The notes: generated by a model not told the origin, from the sequence alone. A stretch of 64,000 nt of DNA from Desmodus rotundus (GCF_022682495.2 NC_071397.1:15653082-15717081), one strand, 5' to 3'; positions 48,086 through 59,690 are shown, counted from the first letter of the stretch. Program-made: numbers and translations.

Positions 48086-49070
48086 AGGTGAATATTATAA
48101 ATATTATATGCCCATAAATTTGACGACTTAGATAAAGGGATAAATTCCTTAAGATAGAAGGTGCTAAAGATCTATGATGAGTAAATAGATAACCTGGATA
48201 CTCCTATATTTATTAGAAACAGAGTTTATAGTTTAAAACAATTTGGAAAGAAAATTTCAAGCCCAGATAACTTTAATGACATATTCTACCAAACACATGA
48301 GAAACACATAATACCAACTCCGCACAAGCTTTTTCTAATACAAGCGAAGAGGACACACTGCAACTCATTTTATGAAGCAAGTATTCCCCCTATACCAAAG
48401 CAGACAAAAACATTATAACAACAACAACAAAAAAAACACTACAGATCAATAAACACAGACACAAAACCCTCAGTGACATACTGGCAAACTGATTTCAATA
48501 GTTTTTTTTTTTTAATTACATATCCTGGCCAAGCAGGTGTTCTTCTAAGAAAAAGCAGGGTTCATCAAAGCAGGTTCACCATTTTTTTAAATCTATCAGT
48601 GTAAATTACCTGCCACCAGGCTAATGATGAAAAACTACATAATCACCTCCACAGATGCAGAAAACATTTAACAAAATCCAATATCTATTCCTAATGAAAA
48701 CCTTTAGCAAACTAAAATGAGAAAGGAAATCCTTCAATCTGCTAAAGATAATCTGTATAGGACCTGTAGCTAACATTCTATTTAATGGTTAAAATCTGAA
48801 CACTTTTCCCTAAAGACCAGAAGCAAGGGAAGGATCTGCATTCTCACCACCCATATTCATCACTGTACTGGATATCCTAGATAAGGCAAGTAGGTACAAA
48901 AAAAATTAAAAGGCTACAGTTTAGAAAATAAAAAATAAAAAACAAAACTCTCTTTATCCTCAGGAGACATTCTCATCTACACAGAGGAATCTATGGAATA
49001 TACAAATCTATTAAAACTAATAAATGGATTTAATAAGGTCACTATACAAAAATCAACTACATTTCTTTTT
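48085..49070 (+). pseudogene. L1 ORF2, continued (RT region)
   Basis: 'gatgcccataaatttg'-type text at the start, then 'ataccaactccgcacaagct', 'aggctaatgatgaaaaacta', 'aggagacattctcatctaca' and 'acaaaaatcaactacatttc'. It carries the same RT region as 45755-46275, which shows that two L1 copies contribute to this stack. Heavily broken. Confidence 0.75.
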
Positions 49071-49255
49071 TATTTCAATAAAATTTATTTATAGCACTGA
49101 AACTTGAATTTCATGTAATTTTGTCACAAATTATTTTCTTTAAATTTCCATTCATTATAATAGGTCAAAATAAAAATATTGAGGTTTAGTGTAGTGTTGC
49201 TATGCTAAAACAAAAACTGCTGAAAAAAACTTAAAAATTAAAATAGTACATAAAC
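49070..49255. mobile_element. Probable hAT-type fragment inserted in L1
   Basis: An abrupt T-rich change at 49066 begins a segment with 'atagcactgaaacttgaatt' and 'tgtcacaaattattttcttt'. This resembles the internal part of mammalian hAT (Charlie/Tip100-like) elements. L1 ORF2 resumes at about 49262 ('agaatggatgagttagtaaa'). No terminal repeats or 8-bp target duplication were found, so it is uncertain. Confidence 0.35.
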
Positions 49256-49261
49256 ATAGAA

Positions 49262-49701
49262 TATTCATAGAATGGATGAGTTAGTAAAGATGTCAATTTT
49301 TCCCAAATTATTTATTGATGAAGTAAAATTGTAATCGTATATCTCGGTGGGATTTTTTTGGTCAAAGTCAATTAGCTGATTCTAAAATTTGTATAGAAAT
49401 GCAAAGAATCTATGAGAGCCACATTTTTCTGAAAAAATAAGAACAAAATTGAAAGACTTGCAAGACCTCATTTACTTACTATAAAGCTAGATTATAAGGA
49501 GAGTGTGACATTGGAGAAGGGATAGGCTTACAGACCCATGTAAATGAGCAGAGTCCAAAAATTGATCCATATATAAACAGCCAGTGGAAAACAATGGAGA
49601 ATTAATAGTCTTATCAATAAATGGTTCTGGAAAAAGTGAATATCCATATGCCACATCCCCCCAAAAATGTAAAATTAATCACGCATAATACAAAATAACT
49701 A
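49262..49701 (+). pseudogene. L1 ORF2, 3' part
   Basis: 'tttgtatagaaatgcaaaga', 'attgaaagacttgcaagacc', 'actataaagctagattataa' and 'tggttctggaaaaagtgaat' occur in the order of the ORF2 C-terminal region. It continues after the 208-bp element. Confidence 0.78.
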
Positions 49702-49909
49702 CCATATTTTTCAGAGTATAAGACGCACCCCCACAAATTTGGGAGGAAATAGGGGTGTGTCTTATATCTGAATGTAGCTTACATTTACATTGGTGAAATA
49801 TTACGTTATTTATGTTATTAAATATTTTACCACAACTTTTGCTTCAAAATTTTTTTTTGTATTTTCCTCCTATAAAACCTAGGTGCACCTTATGGTCCGA
49901 AAAATACAG
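49702..49909. mobile_element. 208-bp non-autonomous DNA transposon (MITE) with TA target duplication
   Basis: The left end CCATATTTTTCAGAGTATAA and the inverted right end CTGTATTTTTCGGACCATAA form terminal inverted repeats of about 28 bp, and each continues into a GCACC motif. A TA dinucleotide flanks both sides (49700-49701 and 49910-49911), as for Tc1/mariner-like elements. L1 sequence is uninterrupted on either side if the element is taken out. It has no coding capacity and must have been mobilised by a transposase from elsewhere. Confidence 0.85.
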
Positions 49910-49911
49910 TA

Positions 49912-50465
49912 ACTCACAATGAATTATAGGACTACTTGTAAACTATAAGACTTTAAGACATAGAGGAAAATGCTTGTGACTTCGGGTTAGGAAAAGTTTT
50001 GTTAGATGTAAGGCCAAAAAATACCATCCATTTTTATCAATAATTTAACTTCAACAATATTAAGTGCTACCCCATGAAAGATTTTGTAAAAGAAAATTGA
50101 AAAATAAGCCATGGATTGGAATGAATTTTTTGCAAATAACAGTCCTGGTAAAGGACTTTTATCTAGGATATACACAGTTCTCTCAAAACCCAATAGTAAG
50201 GAAACAACCCCATTTTTTTTAAAAAGTGGGCAAAAGATTTAAACAGATACTTTACAAAAAAAAACTTATATGGAATATAAATCAGTACATGCAAAGAGGC
50301 CAACAAAATTAGTCATAGGGAAATGAAAATTTAAACCACAATGGGATATTACCACCACACACATATTGTAGCAGGGAAAACAAGACAATCTCATATTAGA
50401 AAAGATACAACATGAAACAATCACTTTGGAAAGTAATTCTGCATTTTCTAAAAAGGTAAGCTGAC
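49912..50465 (+). repeat. L1 ORF2 end, last part of the stacked L1
   Basis: 'gaaaagttttgttagatgta', 'ccaataaggaa'-type text, 'aaaagtgggcaaaagattta', 'aaacagatactttacaaaaa' and 'taaaccacaatgggatatta' follow the L1 order. The A-rich tail is not seen; recognisable text stops at about 50465. Confidence 0.78.
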
Positions 50466-50469
50466 AGCC

Positions 50470-51800
50470 CACGTTTCTGTCAAGTAGAGACTGGATAAAG
50501 AATTGATGACATTAGCACAGGCTCTCAGATATTGCACACAACTGAGAAATGGTACAAACCGCTGCTATTATTTCCATTAGCAACACTCATGCTGACTAAG
50601 TACCACTAGTCACTACACATGTTTACAGGCCTTACTAAATGAAGATGAAGCCACTCACCATGTAAAAACAATTTAAAAAGCCAAAATTCTGGTTCTTTAA
50701 AGGGTTTCTTTCTAATATCTGTAAAGTAGCAATAATGATTACTAATGTGACTTACTTTGCAGGATACGTCATTGGCACTGAAACGCCACACTTGCAAATG
50801 TTATATTATAGACAGAATACTTCATCCACCTCAAATATTTAAGCTAGTATTACCTCAATATTCACAAATACTTTAATGGTGTTAGTCTCTTCATACTCAT
50901 GAAATTTGTTTAGTTCAAAAAACAATGACAGCCAGAATAGCCTGTTTCATTACTATTTCATTAATTAACTTGGGAACTCAGTCCAGCAGGCATAGGCCAC
51001 TGCTAAGAGTGACTATGGCAACCATGCCAGTGCCCCAATCTTGACAACTTAACAGGAGGCATTGTGACAAGAGGTATCAGGAGGTACCGTTTCTGCAGAC
51101 ACTCTCAGAGATAGCTAGTCGTTGCCTGGTAACCTGCTCTAAGGTACGGGGTTAACACCAGATAAAGTAAGGAACTAATAAGGGCTGACAAGATTTTATA
51201 CTTCATTGAGAGAAGGGGAGAGAGTAGGATGCAGCCAAACATTTCCAACAATGAAAAGAGCTCAAAATCCATTATATCCTCAGAAATTACGTTGTAATTT
51301 CTGCCAGCATCACTTGTAAAACATAACTGACATTTTGCCAGGGAAAGGAGTAACTTACAAAATTAATTTCTATCTAGTAATTTTGTATTCATTAATTATT
51401 CTCTGCAAATTCTTTATGAGCATACCTATGATTGCAACAATTCACTTAGTGGCTCCTAATATTACTTATTGATACACTCTCTGAGAACTATAACATTAAA
51501 TTTTATGTGTAAGAACAATGGGGTGGCACCAACAAGCAATGCTGAGCAGCCTTAGACTAATGAGGGGTCTAATTATGACTGAATCCATGGCAGTTATTTT
51601 CCCTATTGAACTCCATCTGGTTGTACTATGTTGCAATTTTAATAGCACCACTGAGAGTCAGCCCATGAAAACTTATTTTTTAAGAGAAATTAACAAATCC
51701 TTTCAAGAGTATTAACTGTCACTAGTAACACAAAACAGACCAAAATCACAATCACCTATAATTCTTTGTAACTTATAATATGAGCTTGTTCAAGAAAATA
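50470..51800. other. Unique sequence with RFX-type X-box motifs
   Basis: No gene recognised. A near-match at 51009-51022 and a perfect 13-bp X-box-like palindrome at 51121-51133 are described as a finding. Confidence 0.4.
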
Positions 51801-51807
51801 AAAGGTT

Positions 51808-52092
51808 TTATTTTCTTTCCTGGAAATATATTTTTGCTTTATTGATATTTCTCATAGTTAATTTTATCATGTCTGTAAGTATTACACTACATGGTATTTC
51901 TATTATTTCTATCTTATTCCAGGGCTTCGGAGATCCTTGTCTGATCTCACTATAGAACATTTCTGTCCATATTTTCACCGTGTTGGGCCAGTCGTACTTC
52001 CAGGGAGACAGAAGGTTCATGACAATGAGCGAGAAGGCATATTTCCAACCCACATACATGCACAATTGTAAGTAACTCTTTGGTGATATCAT
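51808..52092 (-). CDS. Unassigned 94-codon frame, possible exon or pseudogene piece
   Basis: The minus-strand frame includes a tryptophan- and aromatic-rich run at residues 13-62 (for example CMYVGWKYAFSLIVMNLLSP) that looks more protein-like than other frames here. I do not recognise the family. The + strand of the same block is also open from an AG at 51923 to a GT at 52067-52068, in one frame of 48 codons with splice-like borders. It could be an exon of an unknown gene on either strand, a fragment of a processed pseudogene, or chance. No start context, polyadenylation signal or neighbouring exon supports it. Confidence 0.2.
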   Translation of the reverse strand: MISPKSYLQLCMYVGWKYAFSLIVMNLLSPWKYDWPNTVKIWTEMFYSEIRQGSPKPWNKIEIIEIPCSVILTDMIKLTMRNINKAKIYFQERK

Positions 52093-52499
52093 CTAGACAC
52101 TTCACAGAGAACTACTCTCCCTGCAAAAATGAGGGAGGCATATTCTTCACAGCCCATGCAACTCTACTTCCCCAAAAGAGCAAGATGTCTCAGTTATCTG
52201 CCGTGTGGTTCAAGGGACTTAGATTATGTAACATAAGTGAAAAACAATGAAGTATAATGTGGACACAGACATAGATTGAGTTGGCTGTCATAATACACAT
52301 GGGTCGATGGACACAGTAAAATAAAATGTAGAAATGTGCCAAGATGAGAGTCAGGGAAAAGTCCTCTTCACAGTCATTATTGTTATGTTATGAGTTGTAA
52401 TAATTTTCATGGAGAAACTTGAATGAAGTTTCATCTCAAAAAATATTTGGAATTCTTTGTTCTGTCTTGATGATCATAAATCTCAATTCAGTTTTAGAA

Positions 52500-52550
52500 T
52501 AGTACGTGGTATATAATAGCTACTAAATAAATGTTTGTTGGATGAATGGG
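52500..52550 (+). repeat. MIR/L2 3' end trace
   Basis: 'agtacgtggtatataatagc' plus 'taaataaatgtttgttggat' match the shared 3' end of old MIR3/L2 elements. Confidence 0.6.
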
Positions 52551-52698
52551 TTCATTAAAAAAGAGGCAATGTAGACAATACTTTGTGAAGTTTGTATTTG
52601 AAGAGAAAAAGCTAGTTTGGCTGCTAAAGAAAAAAAATGAAGTATTCAGTAACTTATTTTTCATGGGGGATATGTAGATTTTTAAAAGGCAACAGGAA

Positions 52699-52938
52699 TG
52701 GCCTCACCAGTGTGGCTCAGTTAGTTGAACTTGACCACAAAGTGAAAGGTTGACAGTTCGATTCCCAGTGAGGGCACATGCCTGGGTTGAGGGTTCAGTT
52801 CTCCATCCAGTCCCCAGTCAGGGGCATACAAGAGGCAACCAATGATGTTTCTCTCTCACATTGATATTTCTCCCCTTCTCTTTCTCTAGCCCATTTCATC
52901 TCTCTAAAAATGAACAAATAAAATCTCTTCAAAAGAGA
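52699..52938 (+). repeat. Ves SINE
   Basis: Head 'ggcctcaccagtgtggctca', 'acagttcgattcccagtgag', 'ggcacatgcctgggttgagg', an extra 'gttctccatccagtccccag' piece, 'aagaggcaaccaatgatgtt' and tail CTCTCTAAAAATGAACAAATAAAATC. Flanks GGCAACAGGAA (52688-52698) and GACAACAGGAA (52939-52949) match 10 of 11. Confidence 0.93.
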
Positions 52939-52949
52939 GACAACAGGAA

Positions 52950-55900
52950 AGATCCACTGGAAAGAGAGGTTGAAACTTTAACAAGGATAAAACAGTAGGT
53001 TCAGAGGACGGGAAGGACTCAAAACCAAGGACATATTAACCTCAAGAAGAGAAAGAATCCTCTCATGTAATAGAAATGAAGAGAATACAGTAATGGAAGA
53101 TGAGAATGGACCTTGGTTCTTTTTATGGGGAATATGAGGAAATTTCCAACATATGGTGACAATTTTGTCAATAAAACTAGAGGGAGTTGAAGGGAGGGGG
53201 GTGAAGACCAGTCACAGGTTTCAGGAGCCCAGAAGAGGCTTGAAATAGCCATGACGTAAGAGGGAGAGTTCAGCAGTACTATTGGTCAGTGTTGACAATC
53301 CACTTGACATCAATTATGAGCTTAAGTAAAACCATTATAGTTCAATAGCTCTTAGCTTTTAAATGTAAGAATACAGAATTTTCCAAGATTAGGGCTGCAA
53401 CTTTGCCAGAAGAATAAAACAAAAAGAGAGAGGGCCAAGTAATTATATGGCATTAATTAGAGGGTTTTTGATATGACAAACCATGAATATAAAATGAAAA
53501 CTGAGGGAAATGACAAAAACAGGAGAATGTATAGATAGGGAGGAAATAGAAAGACGAGTAGATTATGGGTCCTGATGAGATACAAGTATGGAATAGTGTG
53601 AACAACTAAACAAGCAAGCTAAATGGGAAAATATTAGGATCAGAGAAGTAAAAAAGTAATTTTGAAAAAGGAGAATTTATGGCTGTTGATAAAGTCCAAG
53701 TTTTGAGATAGAGAAGTAGTGAAGGTCATTGGCGATAAGGAACTTGAGGAATTGAAAGGCCATGGTATTGGATAAACCATCCACAGGACATTGAACCCCC
53801 AGGATGATAGCCAGAGACTTAGTGAGAGTGGGCTGCAGTTGGATTCTAGAGTCTTCAACAAATAAAGTAGAGTGACTCTGGTGAGCAGGGGGAGAGCATG
53901 GTGCAGTGACAGATACCTTAAGAGACCAAGTATAAGACGGTGGAGAGACAGTGGGGATCCATGGACACCAAACACATCAGCTCTTAATAGAATGTCCTGC
54001 TTGGAAGGACTACAGAGGATGAGGTACCTCAAAAGGGAGTTCAGCTGAAGCAAAAATAAGAAAAAAGCTTTGGGGGATGAAGTTGAGTATATAAGCGAGT
54101 GGTTAGGTATGGAGTGATAATTATAGATGGCACAATATTTAGGTTTGAGGACTGAAAGTAAGAAAGAAGGAACAAGGAAGATAGAGCATTATGGGAATAA
54201 TAGTGTGGCAACACGAGAAGCTCGGGCATCTTACCCATTTGGTGTTGACTATTGAAAATAAAAATAGAAGGTTTGGCAAATTGCGTGTCAATCCTCTTTG
54301 AGCTGATTGGAGACTGGCCCTAGTGGTAATCTCAATCACTTACTACTCCTCACAGTTGCTAAATCTTTTTCACTTTTATTCAAACCCAACAATAGCAAGC
54401 TGCTTAATCATCAGTATTAACAATGCCTTATTGATTAGATATATATAGGATTTTTGTTATTACATTTTTGATATCACAAAAGATAATTTTAGATTATCTT
54501 TGGTTAATCATTAGCTATAACATTTCATTCCTTTTCAATAAATTACACAGATCAGCTTTATTATGGTAAGCCAGTCACCACAGTCCTAGCATTATATTTT
54601 TTTATAATTTGTGATAATTAATATGGCATTTCCTTTGTCTCAAAAATAAAGCACTGTGTAATCTTTTATTTAAAAGGCAAAGGTGAAAATCTTAGAAGCA
54701 TTTAGCAAATAAATTATTCCTAATTTAGTTATTTAATTTCACTAAAAAAGGAAGAAAAACCATTCCATGTTTTTTAAAAAAAAGTGTGACTATCTCTGAT
54801 GATACACAATTTAAACAGGTGAAGGTTAGTAAATTTTTATTAACTCCAGTTGTGTGTTAGAAACGGGGGGCAGGGAGTGTGTTCCCGAGGTCTTCCTGCT
54901 GCACTGAGGATAGCTGCCAGTCAGATGTATTGAACAGTTCCAGGGGCTGCTCTGCATCAGTGAGCAAAGCTATCATAGGACCAGCAGAGAGTAGCACCCT
55001 TCCTAGGGGGCTGGGAAAACAAAGGGTAGAGCGTTAAACACACATAAACACTCAGAGAGGAGGATGTACAAAAAAGAGCAATCAGTCTCTGTGTGAAAGC
55101 ACTATTTTTTTAATGTGAACTTCCTCACCTGTTTGAAGATCCAATTTGCCAAATGACAACATTGGAAAATTAACATGATCTGCTATCACAACAAAGGCAT
55201 TGATGTGCGCAGGCCCTGGTGTACTTCTGATGCCTCTGCCTCTGTGTGTTGTTCTTTAAGTGACTGCCTGATAATCCGCACTCTTTAGCTCCTCAAAGAT
55301 CTCTTAAAGTCTAAAGGAATGAAATCCTTGGAGGTGTCACTGAGAGACATAAGATATGCAAGTGTGAATCTCTAACGTGGAGGAACTCAGCACAGGCATC
55401 CTTTCCACTTGGGTGAAAAAAAGAACATCCCTCCTTCGTGGTCCACCTGGCTAGACTCTTGGTTGGATCTGACAGCATGATCACAGCAAGTGGGGGTCTG
55501 GCCACTGAAAAGGGCGTTTCGTAATTAATGCCGAAGTTCCAGGCATCTTCTCAGATGCAGCATTGTAATAGGACGTGGTTTGGAAGTACTTTTTCTCAGA
55601 ACAAAAACATGAGGAACATGGTGTACCTGTCTGTCTGGCAACTCCCTACATCACACACTCAAAGACAGCAAGAGTCTTTGATACCCTTCTGATACCCCAA
55701 AACACAAATACTTCTATAGCCTGAAGTCATATTACTTTGCAATGTATTCTTAACAGAACTCAGAACTAAATCTTCTTAGCTAGAATCTGTACTTGCAAAT
55801 AATCTCTAAAGAAAGTTTCCATCACAGTTTCTTTAATTATTCGAGAGACCTCTCAGCTGTTTCCAAAGATGTTGACAAGGACTCAGGAAATTAGAATCTC

Positions 55901-56530
55901 TCCTTACTTTTTTTCATATCCAAGTGAAAGGGGTTAGTTTTTGGAGGGCGATCCTTGGCAGAGTCATTTTAAAACAGAAAACAGGGGCCTATGTCTAAAC
56001 AAAGAAGCATCTCCAAACAAAAAGGGGGAAGTGTGTCAATTATATAAGGTGGGCCGAACGACTCAGATGTGCACTGAAATTTGCCTCTTTTCCACCCCGC
56101 ATTTCTCTACCCAAAATTCAAAGTATTTTTCCCTCTGCACAGGCTCAGTGTCTCCCAAAGGTCAAGAGTAAGTATCAATACTAGGCAATGAGGATTATAA
56201 GGGGTCATAATTTAAAGTCCTAAGTCTAGGCTTATGTTACCATTGTTCTTATCCGGCCCCTTATGCTCCAGCTGTGACAACATGCCCAGGATGATTCCTT
56301 AGCAACTGCATAGCCCCTGCATGTGGATCAGCCACGATGTGTAAAAAAACATTCACACGACTGCCTAAGGTCCATAAAGTCAATGATACAGCTAGACTCA
56401 CATGAAAAGGAAAACTTGTGACCATTTGTAATTATTAGCTGGTAAGCTTTATTTAGCAAATGTCATCGCAAAACTTAATGGACCTGGGATTTCAGCCAGA
56501 GAAGGTAAAGTAGAAGTGACAACTATGTTC
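52950..56530. other. Unique sequence, no gene assigned
   Basis: Frames up to 137 codons (53640-54053, minus) lie here but lack recognisable domains and are rich in serine and leucine as expected for chance frames over purine-rich complement. AT-rich patches with TTAATCATTA-type sites occur near 54400-54560. No repeat family is assigned with confidence. Confidence 0.4.
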
Positions 56531-56540
56531 TAAGTATAGT

Positions 56541-56747
56541 TGTGGTTTTTTTTTTTAACCTCACCCAAGGACATGCTTATTGATTTTAGAGAGGAGGGAA
56601 GAAGCAAAAGAGAATCAGAGAAACATTGATGTGAGAGAGAAACATCCATCAGTTGTCTCTCATACACGCCCTGACCAGGGACCGAATGAAGAATCTTTCA
56701 GTTTATGGGACGATGCTCCAACCAACTGAGCCTCACCAACCAAGGCC
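56541..56747 (-). repeat. Ves SINE, antisense
   Basis: Minus-strand head 'ccttggttggtgaggctcag', 'ggtccctggtcagggcgtgt', 'atgagagacaactgatggat' and a C/T tract. On the + strand the A-rich tail reads as a T-run near 56547-56558. A 9-bp direct repeat AAGTATAGT flanks it (56532-56540, 56748-56756). More diverged than the other copies. Confidence 0.88.
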
Positions 56748-56756
56748 AAGTATAGT

Positions 56757-58320
56757 CATTTTTAAAAGATGTTGACCAAACTGCTTTTTAAATATTTATT
56801 GCAGGTAAATGATTGAAAAGAGAATTTAGACCAAACAATTATTTAAAATAATGGAAAGTGAACCAGTGTAGATGCCAGGAGTCACACATGCTCTTGTGCC
56901 TCCTCACAGACACCCTCACATACATACCCAGTTAACCCTGTGGAGGTCAAGGTCAGAAAAAAATTACAGAGTAGGTCATGTGTATCCAAGAGATACATTC
57001 ATTACTAGTATGTGCTGAAATGTGAAAAATAATCCAAAACACTGCAAATTTGCATTTATTATACTTATATAATAAAATAACTGATTTTTAAATTTATTTT
57101 CCATTACAATCTAGGAATTATTAAACAGAAACATAAAAAATTAAATTTTTTTCTTTTTAAATAACAGAAACATGGGTATTGCTAAAAAAATTATTGAATT
57201 ATCAAATCAATCTATTTTTCCAGCCATTTTCAATATTAAATGAAAAAAAAGAATAAAACACAACACTGACTTTGAAGCTTGTGAAAAAACAACTACCTCA
57301 CAGTATCTCTCAGATTCAATTTTCTGTCAAATAGAAGATGGCTTAAATGTTATGGCTTAACATTAGTCACATACAAACATGCAGCTAATCATGACCTTGA
57401 ACCTACTACATGCCCAATCGATGTAACAACATTTAAGAAAAGAGTTTGAATCTCTCAGATCAGCCACAACCTCCTCAGGGTTAAGAGACTTGGCAGGTCA
57501 TTCAACATCTCCTTTTCTCCCATTGTATCTCTATCGGCAAAGCAAGATTCATGCACATAATCTTCAGTTCTGAATTTATGGAAATTCGTCGATGATTATA
57601 CAGGAGAACCCACAGCAGGCTTGCTGTAGATTGTACAGTGTCAGCTGATACAGTTTTGCATGTTGTATTCCATTGACTGATACAGTGTCAAAAGTGCTAA
57701 AAAAGATAAATCAGAGTCAATCTTGTTGTGTTACATAGGGTATGAAATCTAGTTGCTATAACAGGAAAACCTATAAACAGGTGAGTAGTTTAGGTTCCAC
57801 TTGTAAAGACTGTTAGTTGGTGTGGAATGGGGGTGGGGGTGGGAAGGAAGAGGAAAGTTCCACTCCATGTAGTCGTTCAGGGGTGCAGGCTCATCATGGG
57901 GCCTCTGCTGACTTCAACATGTGGCTTCCATTGTTGCCCTGAGTATCACCATCCAACCAGCATTTGGAGGAAAAGCAAATGGAGCATCGAATGGAGTTTC
58001 CATAGACCAGTCCTAGAAGTGTAATGTTTAACTGTTGGCTGTGTTTCCAAAGGGAAGAGAAATCTAATTTGAGGAACTGCTAACCAGTTTCTGCCATACA
58101 AAGATGTATCCAGAAAGTCACTTCAGAGCAGAATACAAATCTTTAAATTCATTAAGCCCCGAATCAGTTTCTCCTGGTCCCAGGAAAAGTTGCTTGGTTA
58201 CCACAGCCCTCAACAATTACTTGCCACTGTAAACTTTTATTGTAGCATGTATTTTGGTACTTTATCATTTTGGCTTGATGTTTCTTTATGAACGTAGGTC
58301 TCCTTTATGAACACCATAGA
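56757..58320. other. Unique sequence, nothing recognised
   Basis: No gene, RNA gene or clear repeat recognised. A short G/GT-rich patch lies at 57828-57850. Confidence 0.4.
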
Positions 58321-58373
58321 AGGCAAACACGAGGCTGATGTGGCCCCCGGTGAAAATGAGTTTGACACCCCTG
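58321..58373 (-). mobile_element. hAT transposon end fragment
   Basis: Read on the minus strand it begins CAGGGGTGTCAAACTCATTT and goes on with 'accgggggccacatcagcct', the terminal repeat and subterminal part of a mammalian hAT family. CCATAGA occurs on both sides (58314-58320 and 58374-58380), close to the 8-bp duplication expected of hAT. Only about 53 bp lies between, so the other end is missing or unrecognisable. Confidence 0.6.
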
Positions 58374-58574
58374 CCATAGACTCTTGAGACTAGAGATTGT
58401 CTTAAACTTTTTAATATGTTTTATCTATCATCCTCTCATTTGCCATTTAGCACAAGTACTTAAATTTAAACCATTCAAAAAATTTTAATTAATCTTGGTG
58501 ATTTAAAAAAAAACCTCATAAATGTAAGCTATATGATGGCAAGGGTGGAAAAGAATGCCTGCCTTTTCTCCTAG

Positions 58575-58640
58575 TCCCATTGCCAAGACCGGTGCCTGGC
58601 ATGTCACAAGCATTCAAAATTATTTGTTGAATGAAAAACA
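58575..58640 (+). repeat. MIR/L2 3' end trace
   Basis: 'accggtgcctggcatgtcac' and 'attatttgttgaatgaaaaa' match the 3' end shared by L2 and MIR3. Confidence 0.6.
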
Positions 58641-58724
58641 AAGTTCTGTGATTCTACATTTTCTGGTTAGCTGATCATGCCATTTTCCTTTTGGTAAAAT
58701 ACTTATGCCAAATTCTAGTAGTTT

Positions 58725-59085
58725 AACTATAATAATGAACACACAATACAATAGAGAGTTAATGTATTATAGAATTGTAACTTTGAAACCTATATACTTT
58801 TATTAACCAATGTAACCCCAATAAATTCAATAAAAATTTAAATAATAAAAATAAGAATAATAATGAATAAAAACTCATAAACACAGAGGGAAAGGGTGGT
58901 GAGGGTACAATAAAGGGTAAAGGGGGTCAAATATATGGCGATGAAGGAGACTTGACTTTGAGTGGTGAACACACAGTGCAATACACAGATGATGTATCAT
59001 AGAATTGTACACTTGAACCCTATGTAATTTTATTAACCAATGTCACCCCAACAAATTTAATAAAATAGTAATAATAGCAGCCAAC
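58725..59085 (+). repeat. Two tandem L1 3'UTR ends
   Basis: Two copies of the same L1 3' end follow each other. The first (about 58725-58870) reads 'gaacacacaatacaatagag', 'aattgtaactttgaaaccta', 'ttattaaccaatgtaacccc' and an A-rich tail. The second (about 58871-59085) reads 'ggtgaacacacagtgcaata', 'gaattgtacacttgaaccct', 'ttattaaccaatgtcacccc' and another A-rich tail. The second includes a longer 5' part ('aagggtggtgagggtacaat'). Confidence 0.8.
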
Positions 59086-59690
59086 ACCTCCATTACTAGT
59101 AATTGTGTGCCATATAGAAAACTTATTTAATAGAATATTTTGAGTGCTTGCTAATGTGAATTCCTTGTACACATGTATCTGTTCTGAGCCAATGCTGGCC
59201 GTTAGAAAGCCTTTGTGCAGTTACAAAATGCACCACGGGCTGGACCATTTACTAATCTATGTTATCAAAGAGCATCCAGAGCAGAGACTTGCTTATAAAT
59301 GTTTAATGAAAGGATAGATGATGGGTAGATAGGTGGATGGATAGATGGGAAAACTACTCCATTTCTCTGGATATGAGTGATGATAATTTTATTTACCTCT
59401 TTTTACTATGATTTTTTTTACAATATTGATATGTCACTCAATGTACATACTTCAAAGAGAAAAAGAAATCTATAAATAATAAGTGAGAACGAATTGTATC
59501 AATCTAGATGAACATAATTTTTAATTAAGAAAGAAAATGAATATAATATCATACCTTATGTTCTTTAATTTCTTAAGTGTATTTATTTGATGGAGTTTAT
59601 ATCTAGTTCCAAATGTTCATTAGATACTAAACCTTTTTATATTTAATTATTGAAGCTGAATTTTGTAGATGTTGAGCTAAATGATATTTA
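59085..59690. other. Unique sequence with GATA-rich patch
   Basis: A degenerate GATA/GGAT tetranucleotide patch lies at about 59310-59350. No gene recognised. Confidence 0.45.

Noticed and set aside
53640..54053. 137-codon minus-strand frame
   Set aside because: Leucine/serine-rich translation of the complement of purine-rich DNA, no domain, no splice or polyadenylation context.
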